Part shown: piece after piece, positions 26,025 to 34,809 of the stretch
Layout: each line of letters begins with the position of its first letter
How positions within the stretch are numbered: the first letter of the stretch is position 1
Source: CAVXZE01 sp964615365
Lineage (GTDB): Bacteria; Myxococcota_A; UBA9160; UBA6930
Direction: 5' to 3'
Assembly (NCBI GenBank): GCA_964615365.1
Contig: CAZTOU010000023.1
Span: 1 to 64,000 of the forward strand
DNA: 64,000 nucleotides
Translations under genes and position numbers: made by a program
Notes under the pieces: model-generated
Seen by the model: only the letters and a program-made list of their open reading frames with translations
Database searches by the model: none
Told to the model about the DNA's origin: nothing

Positions 26025-26409
26025 CCCGCCCTTTCTCTTCGAAGGATACCCTCAGCCTGAACCTGGCGATATTCCGGTCGGCCGTCGCCACGGTCGACCT
26101 GACCAGCGCATCCCGGCCGTCCTCCATCGTCACCGCGCACTGATACACGACCTCCTCGTCACAGGTCACGGGGGTCGCGAACTTCGCCAGGATGATGTCT
26201 CGAAGCGCAACGGGCTCGCCCTTCCACGCCTCCAGCATCGCCAGCGCCGCCTGGATCTCGCAGACGGCCGGCAGAATCGGCCTTCCGGGGAAGTGCCCCT
26301 GGAAGCCGATGAATCCCACGGGAAAGAGAAAGCGGGCCCGGAGTTCGCCGGGGCCCGTCTCGATGAGATCGGACATGCACTGGCGGGTCTGCAAGAAGAT
26401 CTCGCTCAT
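26014..26409 (-). CDS. FabZ/ApeI-like 3-hydroxyacyl-ACP dehydratase
   Basis: A 131-residue hotdog protein with the dehydratase motif 'GFQGHFPGRPILPAV', where His39 is the catalytic histidine of the FabZ 'GHFPxxPxxPG' loop. It removes water from 3-hydroxyacyl-ACP to form the trans-2-enoyl chain. It closely matches the compact ApeI-type dehydratases of aryl polyene clusters in size and context. Repeated condensation, reduction (FabG at 34810) and dehydration with no enoyl reductase in the locus would give a conjugated polyene. Its ATG region overlaps the stop of the lipoprotein gene by 4 nt. Part of the export/assembly block of the leftward operon. Confidence 0.87.
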   Translation of the reverse strand: MSEIFLQTRQCMSDLIETGPGELRARFLFPVGFIGFQGHFPGRPILPAVCEIQAALAMLEAWKGEPVALRDIILAKFATPVTCDEEVVYQCAVTMEDGRDALVRSTVATADRNIARFRLRVSFEEKGRGVD

Positions 26410-27080
26410 GAGCGGATCTCTTTCAGCCGCACCACGAGTCGATAGCCGTAATCATGATGCTCCAGGATGATCCCATCCGGATACATCTTACCGTGCTTCC
26501 GACGATACTCGTAGTAGGAAGCGCTCCAGACCTTTCGCCCGTCCTCGTAGTAGCACTTCTGGACCAGGAGGCCGTCGCTTCCGGCAAACACGTACTCCAG
26601 CTCTCCCTCTCCTTCCTCCTGCCTGAAGAGGACTCGATATCTCTCCCCGTGGACCTTCGCATCTGGGGAAGGAAGACGGTCGAAATACATCCTTCTGGTA
26701 TCGTCTCCGACGGCACGGGCGAGGTCGCCCCGGGCGGAGAACTCCTCGAGTGCGAACCCGCTCTCGACGTTCTCGGACTCACCAGATACCTCGAACAACT
26801 TGACCCCGCCCGCGGGGTGAAGGCCGACGACGGTGAAGGCCTCCGCGAGAGTATCCACCTCGGTGTAGCCGATCGCGGAGAACGAGTTCCCCTTGAAATG
26901 AAACGTCACCGTGTTCACGATGCGAAAGGAGAGCGGGAGCACCCTGGCGAACTCCGTGCGCAACCTCTCCGCGTCGACCCCTTCGAGAGGCACCAGATCG
27001 ACCTCCCGAAAGGGAACGGTCGAGCAGGCGACGACCGCCAGGATTCCGAGACCAGCCAGTCCCCGACGACAGGTGATCAT
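26406..27080 (-). CDS. Outer-membrane lipoprotein (DUF3261-like), product export
   Basis: A 224-residue lipoprotein: the signal 'RRGLAGLGILAVVAC' ends in a lipobox, with Cys19 as the lipidated residue and no Asp at +2, so sorting to the outer membrane is expected. The mature part is beta-rich ('TVTFHFKGNSFSAIGYTEVD', 'FTVVGLHPAGGVKLFEV'), resembling DUF3261 proteins of aryl-polyene-type loci. It is encoded between the MMPL exporter (4-nt ATGA overlap) and the dehydratase. I infer it receives or inserts the finished lipid at the outer membrane with the exporter and the LolA-like carrier. The family assignment is tentative; the lipoprotein call is firm. Confidence 0.75.
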   Translation of the reverse strand: MITCRRGLAGLGILAVVACSTVPFREVDLVPLEGVDAERLRTEFARVLPLSFRIVNTVTFHFKGNSFSAIGYTEVDTLAEAFTVVGLHPAGGVKLFEVSGESENVESGFALEEFSARGDLARAVGDDTRRMYFDRLPSPDAKVHGERYRVLFRQEEGEGELEYVFAGSDGLLVQKCYYEDGRKVWSASYYEYRRKHGKMYPDGIILEHHDYGYRLVVRLKEIRS

Positions 27081-29473
27081 CCCGGCCCCATCCTGCCCGG
27101 TAGGAGACGACGATACATGGAGGGGAGCACCAGGATCGACGAGACGTATCCCGCCAGGACGCCGATCACCATCGTCAGGCCGATCGCGAACAAGATCGGA
27201 TGCCGGGCAAAGAGGAGCACACCCGCTCCGATCAGGGTGGTCACCGCCGAGAGGGTCACAGCCGTCTCCGTACCCGTCTCCATCCGGTAGTGGCAGTGAT
27301 AGACCATGAAGATTCCGTAGTCGATGCAGAGCCCGACGGCAACCATCGCGGAGATCACGCTGGGCGCGTTCAGAGACAGCCCCAGCACGGGAATCATCCC
27401 CAGTATCGACACCACGGCGGTCACGACCGGAACCAGGGAAAGGACGGTCAGCCGAGCGCTCCGCAGCAGCAGGCCCGCCAGTAGCGGCACCAGGAGAGCG
27501 GCGACTCCCGCGAGATAGACGATTTCGGAAGACACCGATCGGGAAAGCGCTCTGGAGAGAGCCTTCCGGGAGACCAGGAACGTACCCGGATGGCGTTCGC
27601 TGACCTCGGACATCTGTGAGACCCATCGATCCTCGTCTGGAAAGAACGACAGCACCTGGTAGCCGTTCTCACGCTCCTGCACGAAACGTTCCATGAGCCT
27701 CGAGAAGATCTCCAGGTCCTCCAGTTCTCGATCGGATCGGCTTTCCGCATGGAGGTTGTCGAAGAAGGGGGAGAAGGCGTCCTCGGAGAAGTTGAACGCT
27801 GGGCCATGCTCCCGAAGAAGCTCCTTCAGCTTCGCTTCCCTACCCTCTCTCCAGAACTCCCTCCAGCGTGTCCTGTTTGCGGCCCGCTCTTCCCTGAGAG
27901 GCCACACCGCCGACAGACTCGCGAATCCCTCTTCTCCCGCGACGGCCACCGCGTCCCGGTACACCGCCCTGTTGCTGCCGAGCGCCGCCTCCAGGCTGCG
28001 CCCCGGAACGACGAAGATCGCGGGATGCTCCTGCCCGCCCCAGACCCGGTGGAACTTCTCCTCCGCCTCGATGATGGAGGACTCGCTCCCGTCGAACTGC
28101 GTGATGTCGTTGTCGAAGGTCAGGCGACTCATGGACGCCGCCGCCGCGACCATCACCAGGGCCCAGCATGCGATCGCAAACCCGCCGCGACCCCCGAATC
28201 GCCGAAGCTCCACCGCCCTCGGCGCTCTCCCCGACGCGAGCCGCGGACGCCCGCCCATCAGGTGGGGGAGCACGAACAGAGCCGAGGCGAGACACAGCCC
28301 GATACTCAAGATGGAGAACAACGCAAGCTGGTGATATCCCTGGACACTCGAGAAGAAGAATGCCGCAAACACCGACAGCGTCGTCAGGGCCCCGGTCACC
28401 ACCGGCTTCGCCACTCGCTTGACCGCATCCACGCGGCCATCGGCGGAGCGGATCGCCATGTAGACGTGGATTCCGTAGTCGACGGAGATGCCGGCGATGA
28501 CCCCGCCCATCCCGACGATGAAGTACGACAGGTGGGACAGGACCAGATTCGAGAGGTTGATCGCCACGAGCACCGATGCCACGGGGAGGAGAAAGAGTAC
28601 GGCGGCCCTGAGGTCGCGGAACAGGAAGACGAACAAGCAGAAGAAGGCGGCGGCGGCAATGCCGAGGGTCACCCAGACGTCCCTCTTCATGACGTCTTCG
28701 TTGCTGATGGTATGAAGATGTCCGGCAATGATGTCAGCCGAGACGTAGTCGGGGAGGTTCTCGAGCTTGTCGCGCAAGTAGAGGACGAGCTCCCTGGCTC
28801 GTGACGCATCGGTGACGTTGATCGGCGTCTGCACCACGAGCATCGCGTGCGCGCGGTCCCGGCTGATGAAGTGCCCCTCCTCGATCTCGACCTCGTATGC
28901 CAGCGAAGAAGAGAGTTCCTGCAACGAGGATAGGATCCCGGAGCTCACGCCGAGAGGATCCGAACGAACGAACGGCGTCATGAACGAGCTCGCTGGGGTC
29001 ACCAATTGTCGGTAGCTCCTGCGTAGACTCCCGGTGACGCCCTCGGGGGTGAGCTGGTGATCGACTCGGGAGAGGGCACGCTCGTCGATCAACTCCGGGA
29101 CGTGCTCCAGAAGGGAGAGCACCCCCTCGATCATGTCGACACCGGGAACACCACTCACCACACCCGTCACCAATGGTGGCTCGAGCGACCGCTCCAGTCG
29201 ACCGGCAGCGCGGATGAGATCCGTGGAGGACCGATCCGGGGATCTGAGCTCCAGGGAGACGACGACGTCATCCGAGAAACGGGATTCCCGCAGGAAACGC
29301 ATGCTGCGACGAACCTGGTCGTCCCCGGGAAGCATCAATTCGAGATCGTTCCCCAGCGAGATCCACTGAATTCCAATCGCCGCAGCGGCCGTCAGGATCG
29401 CTGCGAGACCCATCATCAGCCGCTTCCGTCGGCGACAGGCGTCGAAGATCAGCGAGAACCACTCATCGAACAT
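27077..29473 (-). CDS. MMPL/RND-superfamily lipid exporter
   Basis: A 798-residue protein with two repeated halves, each with one leading transmembrane helix, a large periplasmic domain and about five helices. TM1 is at about 19-38 ('LMMGLAAILTAAAAIGI'). The first helix bundle lies around 262-410 ('VGMGGVIAGISVDYGIHVYM') and the second around 660-790 ('MVAVGLCIDYGIFMVYHCHY'). The 'GxxxDYG' repeats match the proton-relay helices of MMPL proteins. Such pumps export unusual lipids, and in aryl-polyene- and flexirubin-type loci they occur with LolA-like carriers exactly as here. It overlaps the lipoprotein gene (4 nt) and the LolA-like gene (11 nt), so the three are translated together. Confidence 0.93.
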   Translation of the reverse strand: MFDEWFSLIFDACRRRKRLMMGLAAILTAAAAIGIQWISLGNDLELMLPGDDQVRRSMRFLRESRFSDDVVVSLELRSPDRSSTDLIRAAGRLERSLEPPLVTGVVSGVPGVDMIEGVLSLLEHVPELIDERALSRVDHQLTPEGVTGSLRRSYRQLVTPASSFMTPFVRSDPLGVSSGILSSLQELSSSLAYEVEIEEGHFISRDRAHAMLVVQTPINVTDASRARELVLYLRDKLENLPDYVSADIIAGHLHTISNEDVMKRDVWVTLGIAAAAFFCLFVFLFRDLRAAVLFLLPVASVLVAINLSNLVLSHLSYFIVGMGGVIAGISVDYGIHVYMAIRSADGRVDAVKRVAKPVVTGALTTLSVFAAFFFSSVQGYHQLALFSILSIGLCLASALFVLPHLMGGRPRLASGRAPRAVELRRFGGRGGFAIACWALVMVAAAASMSRLTFDNDITQFDGSESSIIEAEEKFHRVWGGQEHPAIFVVPGRSLEAALGSNRAVYRDAVAVAGEEGFASLSAVWPLREERAANRTRWREFWREGREAKLKELLREHGPAFNFSEDAFSPFFDNLHAESRSDRELEDLEIFSRLMERFVQERENGYQVLSFFPDEDRWVSQMSEVSERHPGTFLVSRKALSRALSRSVSSEIVYLAGVAALLVPLLAGLLLRSARLTVLSLVPVVTAVVSILGMIPVLGLSLNAPSVISAMVAVGLCIDYGIFMVYHCHYRMETGTETAVTLSAVTTLIGAGVLLFARHPILFAIGLTMVIGVLAGYVSSILVLPSMYRRLLPGRMGPG

Positions 29474-30137
29474 CCTGCTTGACCTTCCATGCCGAGGGCG
29501 CGATGGGGCTGTTCAACAGGGTGTTCGCAAAGGTGAGAACGGTCCTGTCTCCCCGCTTCTCGAGAATCTGGATCTGGTGGATGTAGTGCTCATCGCGTTC
29601 GAATGTCACCGTCACGCGGTCGATCACGCCTCGGGCGAGGGACGTGTCGCGCGGGACGAACTCGAGGGAGATCGGCTCCCTCTCCAGAATGGTGATCTCG
29701 TATTCGGCGAGCATCGACCCGTATGCGCCGGAGAGCCAATCCCGGAGCTGCCGAATCGCCGTCTTGAAGACCGGGTTCCTCGACAGCGACGTCTTCTGGA
29801 CCTGCTGGGTATCCTCGTCCCACTGATGCACGACTTCATCGCGGACGACCATCGAGTAGCGGAGCGGCTCTCGCACGACCCAGGAAAAGCGGTCCGGCGT
29901 CTGCATGAAGATCGTACCCGTGAGAACGAGAGGCTCCTCGAGGACGATCAGGTGCTTCTCCTGGATGAAGTCGGCCGTGAGGCTCCGTACGCCGGACATC
30001 CTCTCTTCCAGCCGCCGGAGCACTTCTCCCACCTCGGAGCGCGTCTCGCGGGTCTCCTCGCTCCCAGCGGGTGCCGCGCTCGCAGGGATCCAGGCGAGGC
30101 ACAGGCAGAGGATTCGAAACGCCAGCCTCTTGATCAT
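29463..30137 (-). CDS. LolA-like periplasmic lipid carrier
   Basis: The ATG at 30137 gives a 224-residue protein with a signal peptide ('MIKRLAFRILCLCLAWIPASA') and then the LolA pattern 'RMSGVRSLTADFIQEKHLIV', 'PLVLTGTIFMQTPDRFSWVV', 'RYSMVVRDEVVHQWDED'. LolA carries lipoproteins; this paralogue, encoded inside a lipid-biosynthesis operon beside an MMPL pump, more likely shuttles the locus product across the periplasm to the outer membrane. Paralogues in aryl polyene loci have the same placement. It is 16 nt downstream of the radical SAM/hotdog fusion gene and overlaps the exporter gene by 11 nt. Confidence 0.88.
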   Translation of the reverse strand: MIKRLAFRILCLCLAWIPASAAPAGSEETRETRSEVGEVLRRLEERMSGVRSLTADFIQEKHLIVLEEPLVLTGTIFMQTPDRFSWVVREPLRYSMVVRDEVVHQWDEDTQQVQKTSLSRNPVFKTAIRQLRDWLSGAYGSMLAEYEITILEREPISLEFVPRDTSLARGVIDRVTVTFERDEHYIHQIQILEKRGDRTVLTFANTLLNSPIAPSAWKVKQDVR

Positions 30138-30153
30138 CGAGGATTCGCTGCGC

Positions 30154-31662
30154 TCACTCTCCGGCGCCAGATTTCTGTGGGACATCCCCGCTATCCTCCC
30201 AGGTCTTGATCTCTCCCCGGGCGAGCACCACGCCGTTGCGGGAGATCTTTCCCTTGAGTATCCCGAAGTCACCGAACCGGGTCTCCTTGTGAACATGGAT
30301 GTGCAAGCTGTCTCCCACCCGGGCCTGGCCCAGTATCTCGAACTCCCGCACCCCGACCAGGAATCCCTCCAACGCGGACTGCGATCTGCCCAATCGCTTG
30401 AATGCGTTGATCGCGGCGATCGACTGAGCCAGCATCTCGAAGTACGCGGCCTCGTCGATGACGCCGTCCTCCCCGGCGAACGGCATCTCCTCCGAGACCG
30501 TCACTGAAACCTCTCCCGATCGATCGCCCACCTTCACCAGGTCATCGATGATCCGCATCGGCCACTTCTGAGGAATGATCTCCTCCGCCGCGAACGGCAG
30601 GCTGTGGATCTCTTCCTCGTGCCCGGCGTTCTTCCAGCAGAGGGGATCAGAGCCGAGATAGTCGCCGGTCAGCCGGTGCGCTGCTCCACGGCATCCGTAG
30701 CACACTTCCGCATCGGCGCAGGACGCGCACGGTCCCTTGATCGTATGAAGATGGCCCCTCAGATCCTCGAGAACCTCGCTGTCCTCGATGATCTCCGAGA
30801 GCGCGTGCTCCCGGATGTTCCCGATGGGTATCTTCAGGCCGACGCACGGCATGACGTCGCCGCACGGGCACAGCAGACAGGAGAACTTGTGACGCATGCA
30901 TCCGTTTCCCCACCGCGGAGGCAGTAGAGTCCAGGTGCGACCGTATCGGTCTCGCTCGATCTCGGTGATCTCCTCCATTACCTCCCGTATCCGTCCGGGA
31001 TCGGCGCATCGTCCCTCTGTCTCCCCCGAATCTCCTGGGGCTTCCGCGAACTCCAGGTAGGGAGCGATCTCCTGGTCGCGGAGCCAGCGCCACAGGGACG
31101 AGATCTCGCCGATGTTGTGACGGCCGATCACCGTATGGACGCCCAGGACAGCCTCTTCCGACGGGTATCCGGCCTCCGTGAGCCGCCGGAATGCACGCTG
31201 GATCGACTTGAAGGAGCCCTCGGACCCGGTCACCAGGTCTTGCGTGTCCCGATCGCGCGAATCCATTCGCAGGACGACCCGTACCCGGTCTGCGAGCAGC
31301 TCCTTCGCCAGGTCGGCGGTGATGCCCGCGCCGTCCGTGAACATCTCTACGCCGAGGCCCTGCGACCTGATGAACCGGATCACCTCCAAGAGATGGGCAT
31401 GTCGGGTCGGATCGCCGCCGACGATCGTGATTCTTCTCGCCCCCAGGTCCTTGGCGTCAAGGATGACGCCGCGGACCTCTCCCTGGGTGAGCTCGTCCCC
31501 CGCGGTCCGTTCTCCCGGGCCATCGCGCTGGGAGCCGTGGAAGCTGCACCCCGGACCGAGTTCGACCTCCATGGCCAGAAGCCGGCCGCCCCGTACCGCC
31601 TCGTCGACTTCACTCCGGGTGAATTCAGGCTGGTGGATCTGCCTGGCACAACAGCCCGGCAT
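30154..31662 (-). CDS. Degenerate radical SAM/SPASM protein fused to ApeP-like hotdog domain
   Basis: The ATG at 31662, with GGAGG 9 nt upstream, gives 502 residues. Residues 25-265 follow a radical SAM barrel ('LAMEVELGPGC', 'ITIVGGDPTRHAHLLEVIRF', 'VEMFTDGAGI', 'VVLRMDSRD'), but the cluster motif is broken: Cys39 is followed by Gly43 and Arg46 instead of two cysteines (CSFHGSQR). Residues about 270-345 are a Cys-rich SPASM-like region ('CMRHKFSCLLCPCGDVMPC', 'CASCADAEVCYGC'), so auxiliary clusters may remain. Residues 353-502 are a hotdog dehydratase-like domain of ApeP type ('PQKWPMRIIDDLV', 'FEMLAQSIAAINAF', 'GFLVGVREFEILGQARVGD'), with Gln where a His is usual. I know of no described fusion of this kind. 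It sits between the ACP and LolA-like genes. Confidence 0.8.
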   Translation of the reverse strand: MPGCCARQIHQPEFTRSEVDEAVRGGRLLAMEVELGPGCSFHGSQRDGPGERTAGDELTQGEVRGVILDAKDLGARRITIVGGDPTRHAHLLEVIRFIRSQGLGVEMFTDGAGITADLAKELLADRVRVVLRMDSRDRDTQDLVTGSEGSFKSIQRAFRRLTEAGYPSEEAVLGVHTVIGRHNIGEISSLWRWLRDQEIAPYLEFAEAPGDSGETEGRCADPGRIREVMEEITEIERDRYGRTWTLLPPRWGNGCMRHKFSCLLCPCGDVMPCVGLKIPIGNIREHALSEIIEDSEVLEDLRGHLHTIKGPCASCADAEVCYGCRGAAHRLTGDYLGSDPLCWKNAGHEEEIHSLPFAAEEIIPQKWPMRIIDDLVKVGDRSGEVSVTVSEEMPFAGEDGVIDEAAYFEMLAQSIAAINAFKRLGRSQSALEGFLVGVREFEILGQARVGDSLHIHVHKETRFGDFGILKGKISRNGVVLARGEIKTWEDSGDVPQKSGAGE

Positions 31663-31741
31663 CTTCGTCATCCTCCGTCCATCGAGAAGACGGATACCGT
31701 CGGTCACGGACTGGATGTCTCCCACACTGCGAGATTCCGCA

Positions 31742-32020
31742 CTAGGCAGCCGGGGAAATCCCTTCCTCCTGCAAGGTGAGCACGAACTGGTAGATGTCCC
31801 CCAAGGTCCGGATGTCCCTGACCCGCTCGTCGTCGCGGATCCGCACGTTGAACTTCTTCTGCATCGCCACGACCAGGTCGACGATGTCCAGACTGTCCAG
31901 CTCGAGGTCTTCGAAGATGCTCGCCTCCGGCAGGAGCCTCTCCCTCTCGATCTCGAAGTAGTCTTCGAGGACGTCGTCGACCGCGGCCCGGATCTCCTGC
32001 TCCGTCATGCGGGCTCCCAT
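31742..32020 (-). CDS. Acyl carrier protein
   Basis: A 92-residue ACP with Ser43 in 'FEDLELDSLDIVDLVVAM' as phosphopantetheine site. An alternative start is Met5. It lies 3 nt downstream of the ketosynthase gene at 32024 and just upstream of the radical SAM/hotdog fusion, so these three may act together. Compared with the ACP at 18491 it has a shorter, more acidic second helix and a different C-terminus ('TLGDIYQFVLTLQEEGI'). It is probably the carrier for initiation or elongation by the FabF-like KS, which is an inference from position. Confidence 0.92.
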   Translation of the reverse strand: MGARMTEQEIRAAVDDVLEDYFEIERERLLPEASIFEDLELDSLDIVDLVVAMQKKFNVRIRDDERVRDIRTLGDIYQFVLTLQEEGISPAA

Positions 32021-32023
32021 CCC

Positions 32024-33250
32024 TCAATCCTCCAGACGTCTGCACACCAGAGCGGCGTTGATTCCGCCAAAGGCAAAGCAGTTCTTGATCACCACCCTGA
32101 GGTCACGGCGAAGCGGGGCCATCACGTGACCGACCCCCTTGCAGCCCTCATCGACGTGATCCAGGTTCAAGGTCGGGAAGATCACTCCCCGCCCCATCAT
32201 CGCCAGCGACACGATCAGCTCCAATGCCCCGGAGGCGCCCAGGGTATGCCCGAAGTATCCCTTCAGGCTGCTGACCGGAACCTTCTCTCCGAAGACCTCA
32301 CCGATCGCCTGGGCCTCGACCTCGTCGCCGTGCCTGGTCGCCGTCCCATGGGCACTCACGTAGTCGACGTCACCGGGCGAGAGACCCGCGCCGGACAATG
32401 CCGCACTCATGCAATCAACGATCGCCTCCCGGCCGGACTGGCTCACGTGCTGCCCACTACCGCCGGTGTGGTATCCAACGACCTCGGCGTAGATCTTCGC
32501 ATTCCGCTCCAGCGCTCGCTCGTACTCCTCGAGTACGATGATGCCGCTGCCTTCGCCGCACACGAGACCGTCTCGTTCACTGTCGAAGGGACGCGGGGTC
32601 CGCTGGGGGTCGTCGTTGTAGCCGGTGGACGTGGCAAGGAGGATGTCGAAGGAAGCGGTGACGGTCGGGTGCAGCTCCTCTGCCCCTCCGCATATCACCA
32701 GATCCTGTCTCCCCATCCTGACCAGCTCGTAGCCGGTTCCGATCGCCTGCAGTGAGGACGCACAGGCAGCCGAGGTCGCCATCACCCACCCGGTGATGCC
32801 GAGGCAGTGCGCGACGTTCATCGCCGCCGTGTGGGACACACACTGAAAGAACTTCATCGCGGTCAGCTTGGAGAGATCCCTCTCCGGAAGCATGGTTTCG
32901 AAGGTCTCGCTGAGACTCGTCGCGCTTCCCATGGTCGATCCGATGATGCATCCGAGTCTCGCTGACGAGAGAATCTCCTCCCCCAAGCCGGCATCGGCGA
33001 GAGCCTGCTGGGTCGCCTGCAGCGCAAAGATGCTCATCCTTCCCATTGATCGCCGGCTCTTGCGGGGGATCGCCTTTTCGTTCCGCAGCTCCGCCGGCGC
33101 GGCCACGAGACTCCGCAGACCGACGTATTGATCCCATCCCTCCATGAACTGGACGGCGCTCTTTCCCTGCTCGACTCCCGCCACCAGCGACGGGACGTCA
33201 TTGCCGAGCGGAGAGATCGCCCCGAGTCCCGTTATCACCACCCTCTTCAA
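32024..33250 (-). CDS. Beta-ketoacyl-ACP synthase II-like (FabF/ApeR-like)
   Basis: A 408-residue classical ketosynthase opening 'KRVVITGLGAISPLGNDV', with catalytic Cys163 in 'TSAACASSLQAIG', His in 'SAHGTATRHGDEVEA' and His in 'SLKGYFGHTLGASG'. It is the most FabF-like condensing enzyme of the locus and may start the chain, as ApeR does before ApeO/ApeC take over. The start is TTG at 33250; its last two bases and the next base form the stop of the oxidoreductase gene (4-nt TTGA overlap). Earlier codons in this frame extend into that upstream gene and add no recognisable domain, so they were excluded. Confidence 0.9.
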   Translation of the reverse strand: MKRVVITGLGAISPLGNDVPSLVAGVEQGKSAVQFMEGWDQYVGLRSLVAAPAELRNEKAIPRKSRRSMGRMSIFALQATQQALADAGLGEEILSSARLGCIIGSTMGSATSLSETFETMLPERDLSKLTAMKFFQCVSHTAAMNVAHCLGITGWVMATSAACASSLQAIGTGYELVRMGRQDLVICGGAEELHPTVTASFDILLATSTGYNDDPQRTPRPFDSERDGLVCGEGSGIIVLEEYERALERNAKIYAEVVGYHTGGSGQHVSQSGREAIVDCMSAALSGAGLSPGDVDYVSAHGTATRHGDEVEAQAIGEVFGEKVPVSSLKGYFGHTLGASGALELIVSLAMMGRGVIFPTLNLDHVDEGCKGVGHVMAPLRRDLRVVIKNCFAFGGINAALVCRRLED

Positions 33251-34761
33251 CTGCCCAACCTCTGATTCAGAAGTCCGCTGTACTCCTCGGTCCCGATGAT
33301 CCTCCGTCCCACGATGAACGAGGAGACCATCGAGCCCACCAGCCCCGGCAGGAGAGAGCTCTGTCCCGCCGCGTACATGTGCCGCAGCGGAAGCCTTCCG
33401 AAGACATTGAACTGCCCGACCTTCTGTTTCACGCCGTATGCCGACCCGTCGGGAGAATTCAGATAGTCCCTGAAGGTCAGCGGAGACGCCGCCTCCAGCA
33501 CCTTGTAGGAATCCTTGTACTCGGGATAGGCCTCGACGACCCGATCCCTGATCCTCTCTGCGCGCGCCTCCTTGTACTCCTGGTACGCCGCGGGGCGATC
33601 GCCGAGCCTCGAGTCCTTCCACGCCTTGAGGTGCTCCACGCACGAGACCTCGCAGGCGTTCACCACCGCGTGTTTCTGGCCACCCAGACCCTCGACGCTT
33701 CTTATGATCACCAGAGCCTGGTCTCCCTCGTGCCGCGGGTCGATCAGTTCGTCGATGTCGGCGGTGGGGAAGAGCGAGCGAATCGACGGACCGAAGCCGG
33801 CTTCGATATCACCCGTGGAGCCATCGGTCTCGACGACGCCGTACACGCAGAATAGACCCACGGACGGCTCGAAGTCGCACACGCGCTCGACGAACGCCTT
33901 GGTCAGATGCTCCCTCGGGAGGATCTTCAGTATCTCCTTCGGATGGATGGTGAAGGTGCAGCGATCGAAGGACACCTCTTCACCGGTGTTCAGTGCCAGC
34001 CGACCCACCGTTCGATCTCGCACGTCGAGGCACTCGACGATGTGGGTGGCGGGCCTGATCTCGATTTCCAGATCGGCGGAGCGCTCGAGAAAGGCCCGGA
34101 TGAACGCCTCGCCGCCGTCTTCCACCATCGCAACCGACTTGTACAGCCCATAGCTGACCCTGCAGTGATTGGCGAAGGAGATCTCCGCGGGCTTGACTCC
34201 GTAGCACATGCTGAACCCGGAGAGCACTCCTTTGAGAACGCGGTTCTCCGTCAGTTCATCGAGCACCTGACCGAGACTGACGTAGTCCTCGTCGACGAAG
34301 CCCGGCGAGGACGTGACCCTGCGCAGATCCATTCCCGCGCTCCGGAGACACACGTTCTCGACCATTTCGAAATACCGTTCGACGGCACCGGCATCCTTCG
34401 GGAAGTACTCCTTCATGCTGGAGATCAGCGCTTGATAGCCGGGCGGCAGGTCGAATTCCGCACCCTCCGCTTCGATGACGAACCGGTTGTCCGCCGGATT
34501 CGTCACGTAGATCGGCCTGATCAGATCGTCGATGCCCAGAACCGTGAGCATCTCCTGGAGCAGGCCTCCCTCGTGAAAGGCGCCGGTGAAATGAAAGCCC
34601 GTATCGAAGGGGATCCTCTCCCTGTAGAAGCGGGCCATGGAGCCGCCGATGCGTGAGCTCTTCTCGAGAAGCAGGACGGAGCGGCCGTTCAGGCCGAGCA
34701 GCAGCGCGAGCGTCATCCCGCTGATTCCGCTGCCGACGACGATGTCGTCATACTTCTTCAT
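33247..34761 (-). CDS. CrtI/RetSat-like FAD-dependent desaturase or saturase
   Basis: A 504-residue flavoprotein of the phytoene desaturase/retinol saturase superfamily. The FAD-binding Rossmann motif is 'DDIVVGSGISGMTLALLLG' followed by 'LLLEKSSRIGGSM'. The C-terminal 'RHMYAAGQSSLLPGLVGSMVSSF' closes the FAD site in the CrtI manner. These enzymes insert, remove or isomerise double bases of polyene chains. CrtI-like enzymes are a hallmark of candidate ladderane loci and are not a standard part of aryl polyene loci. It sits between FabG (48 nt upstream) and the ketosynthase (4-nt overlap). Acting on a polyenoyl chain is an inference from context. Confidence 0.87.
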   Translation of the reverse strand: MKKYDDIVVGSGISGMTLALLLGLNGRSVLLLEKSSRIGGSMARFYRERIPFDTGFHFTGAFHEGGLLQEMLTVLGIDDLIRPIYVTNPADNRFVIEAEGAEFDLPPGYQALISSMKEYFPKDAGAVERYFEMVENVCLRSAGMDLRRVTSSPGFVDEDYVSLGQVLDELTENRVLKGVLSGFSMCYGVKPAEISFANHCRVSYGLYKSVAMVEDGGEAFIRAFLERSADLEIEIRPATHIVECLDVRDRTVGRLALNTGEEVSFDRCTFTIHPKEILKILPREHLTKAFVERVCDFEPSVGLFCVYGVVETDGSTGDIEAGFGPSIRSLFPTADIDELIDPRHEGDQALVIIRSVEGLGGQKHAVVNACEVSCVEHLKAWKDSRLGDRPAAYQEYKEARAERIRDRVVEAYPEYKDSYKVLEAASPLTFRDYLNSPDGSAYGVKQKVGQFNVFGRLPLRHMYAAGQSSLLPGLVGSMVSSFIVGRRIIGTEEYSGLLNQRLGS

Positions 34762-34809
34762 GTGCCGATCCCGAGATCACGCGAGAGGAATGGCCCGCTG
34801 CTGCCCGAC

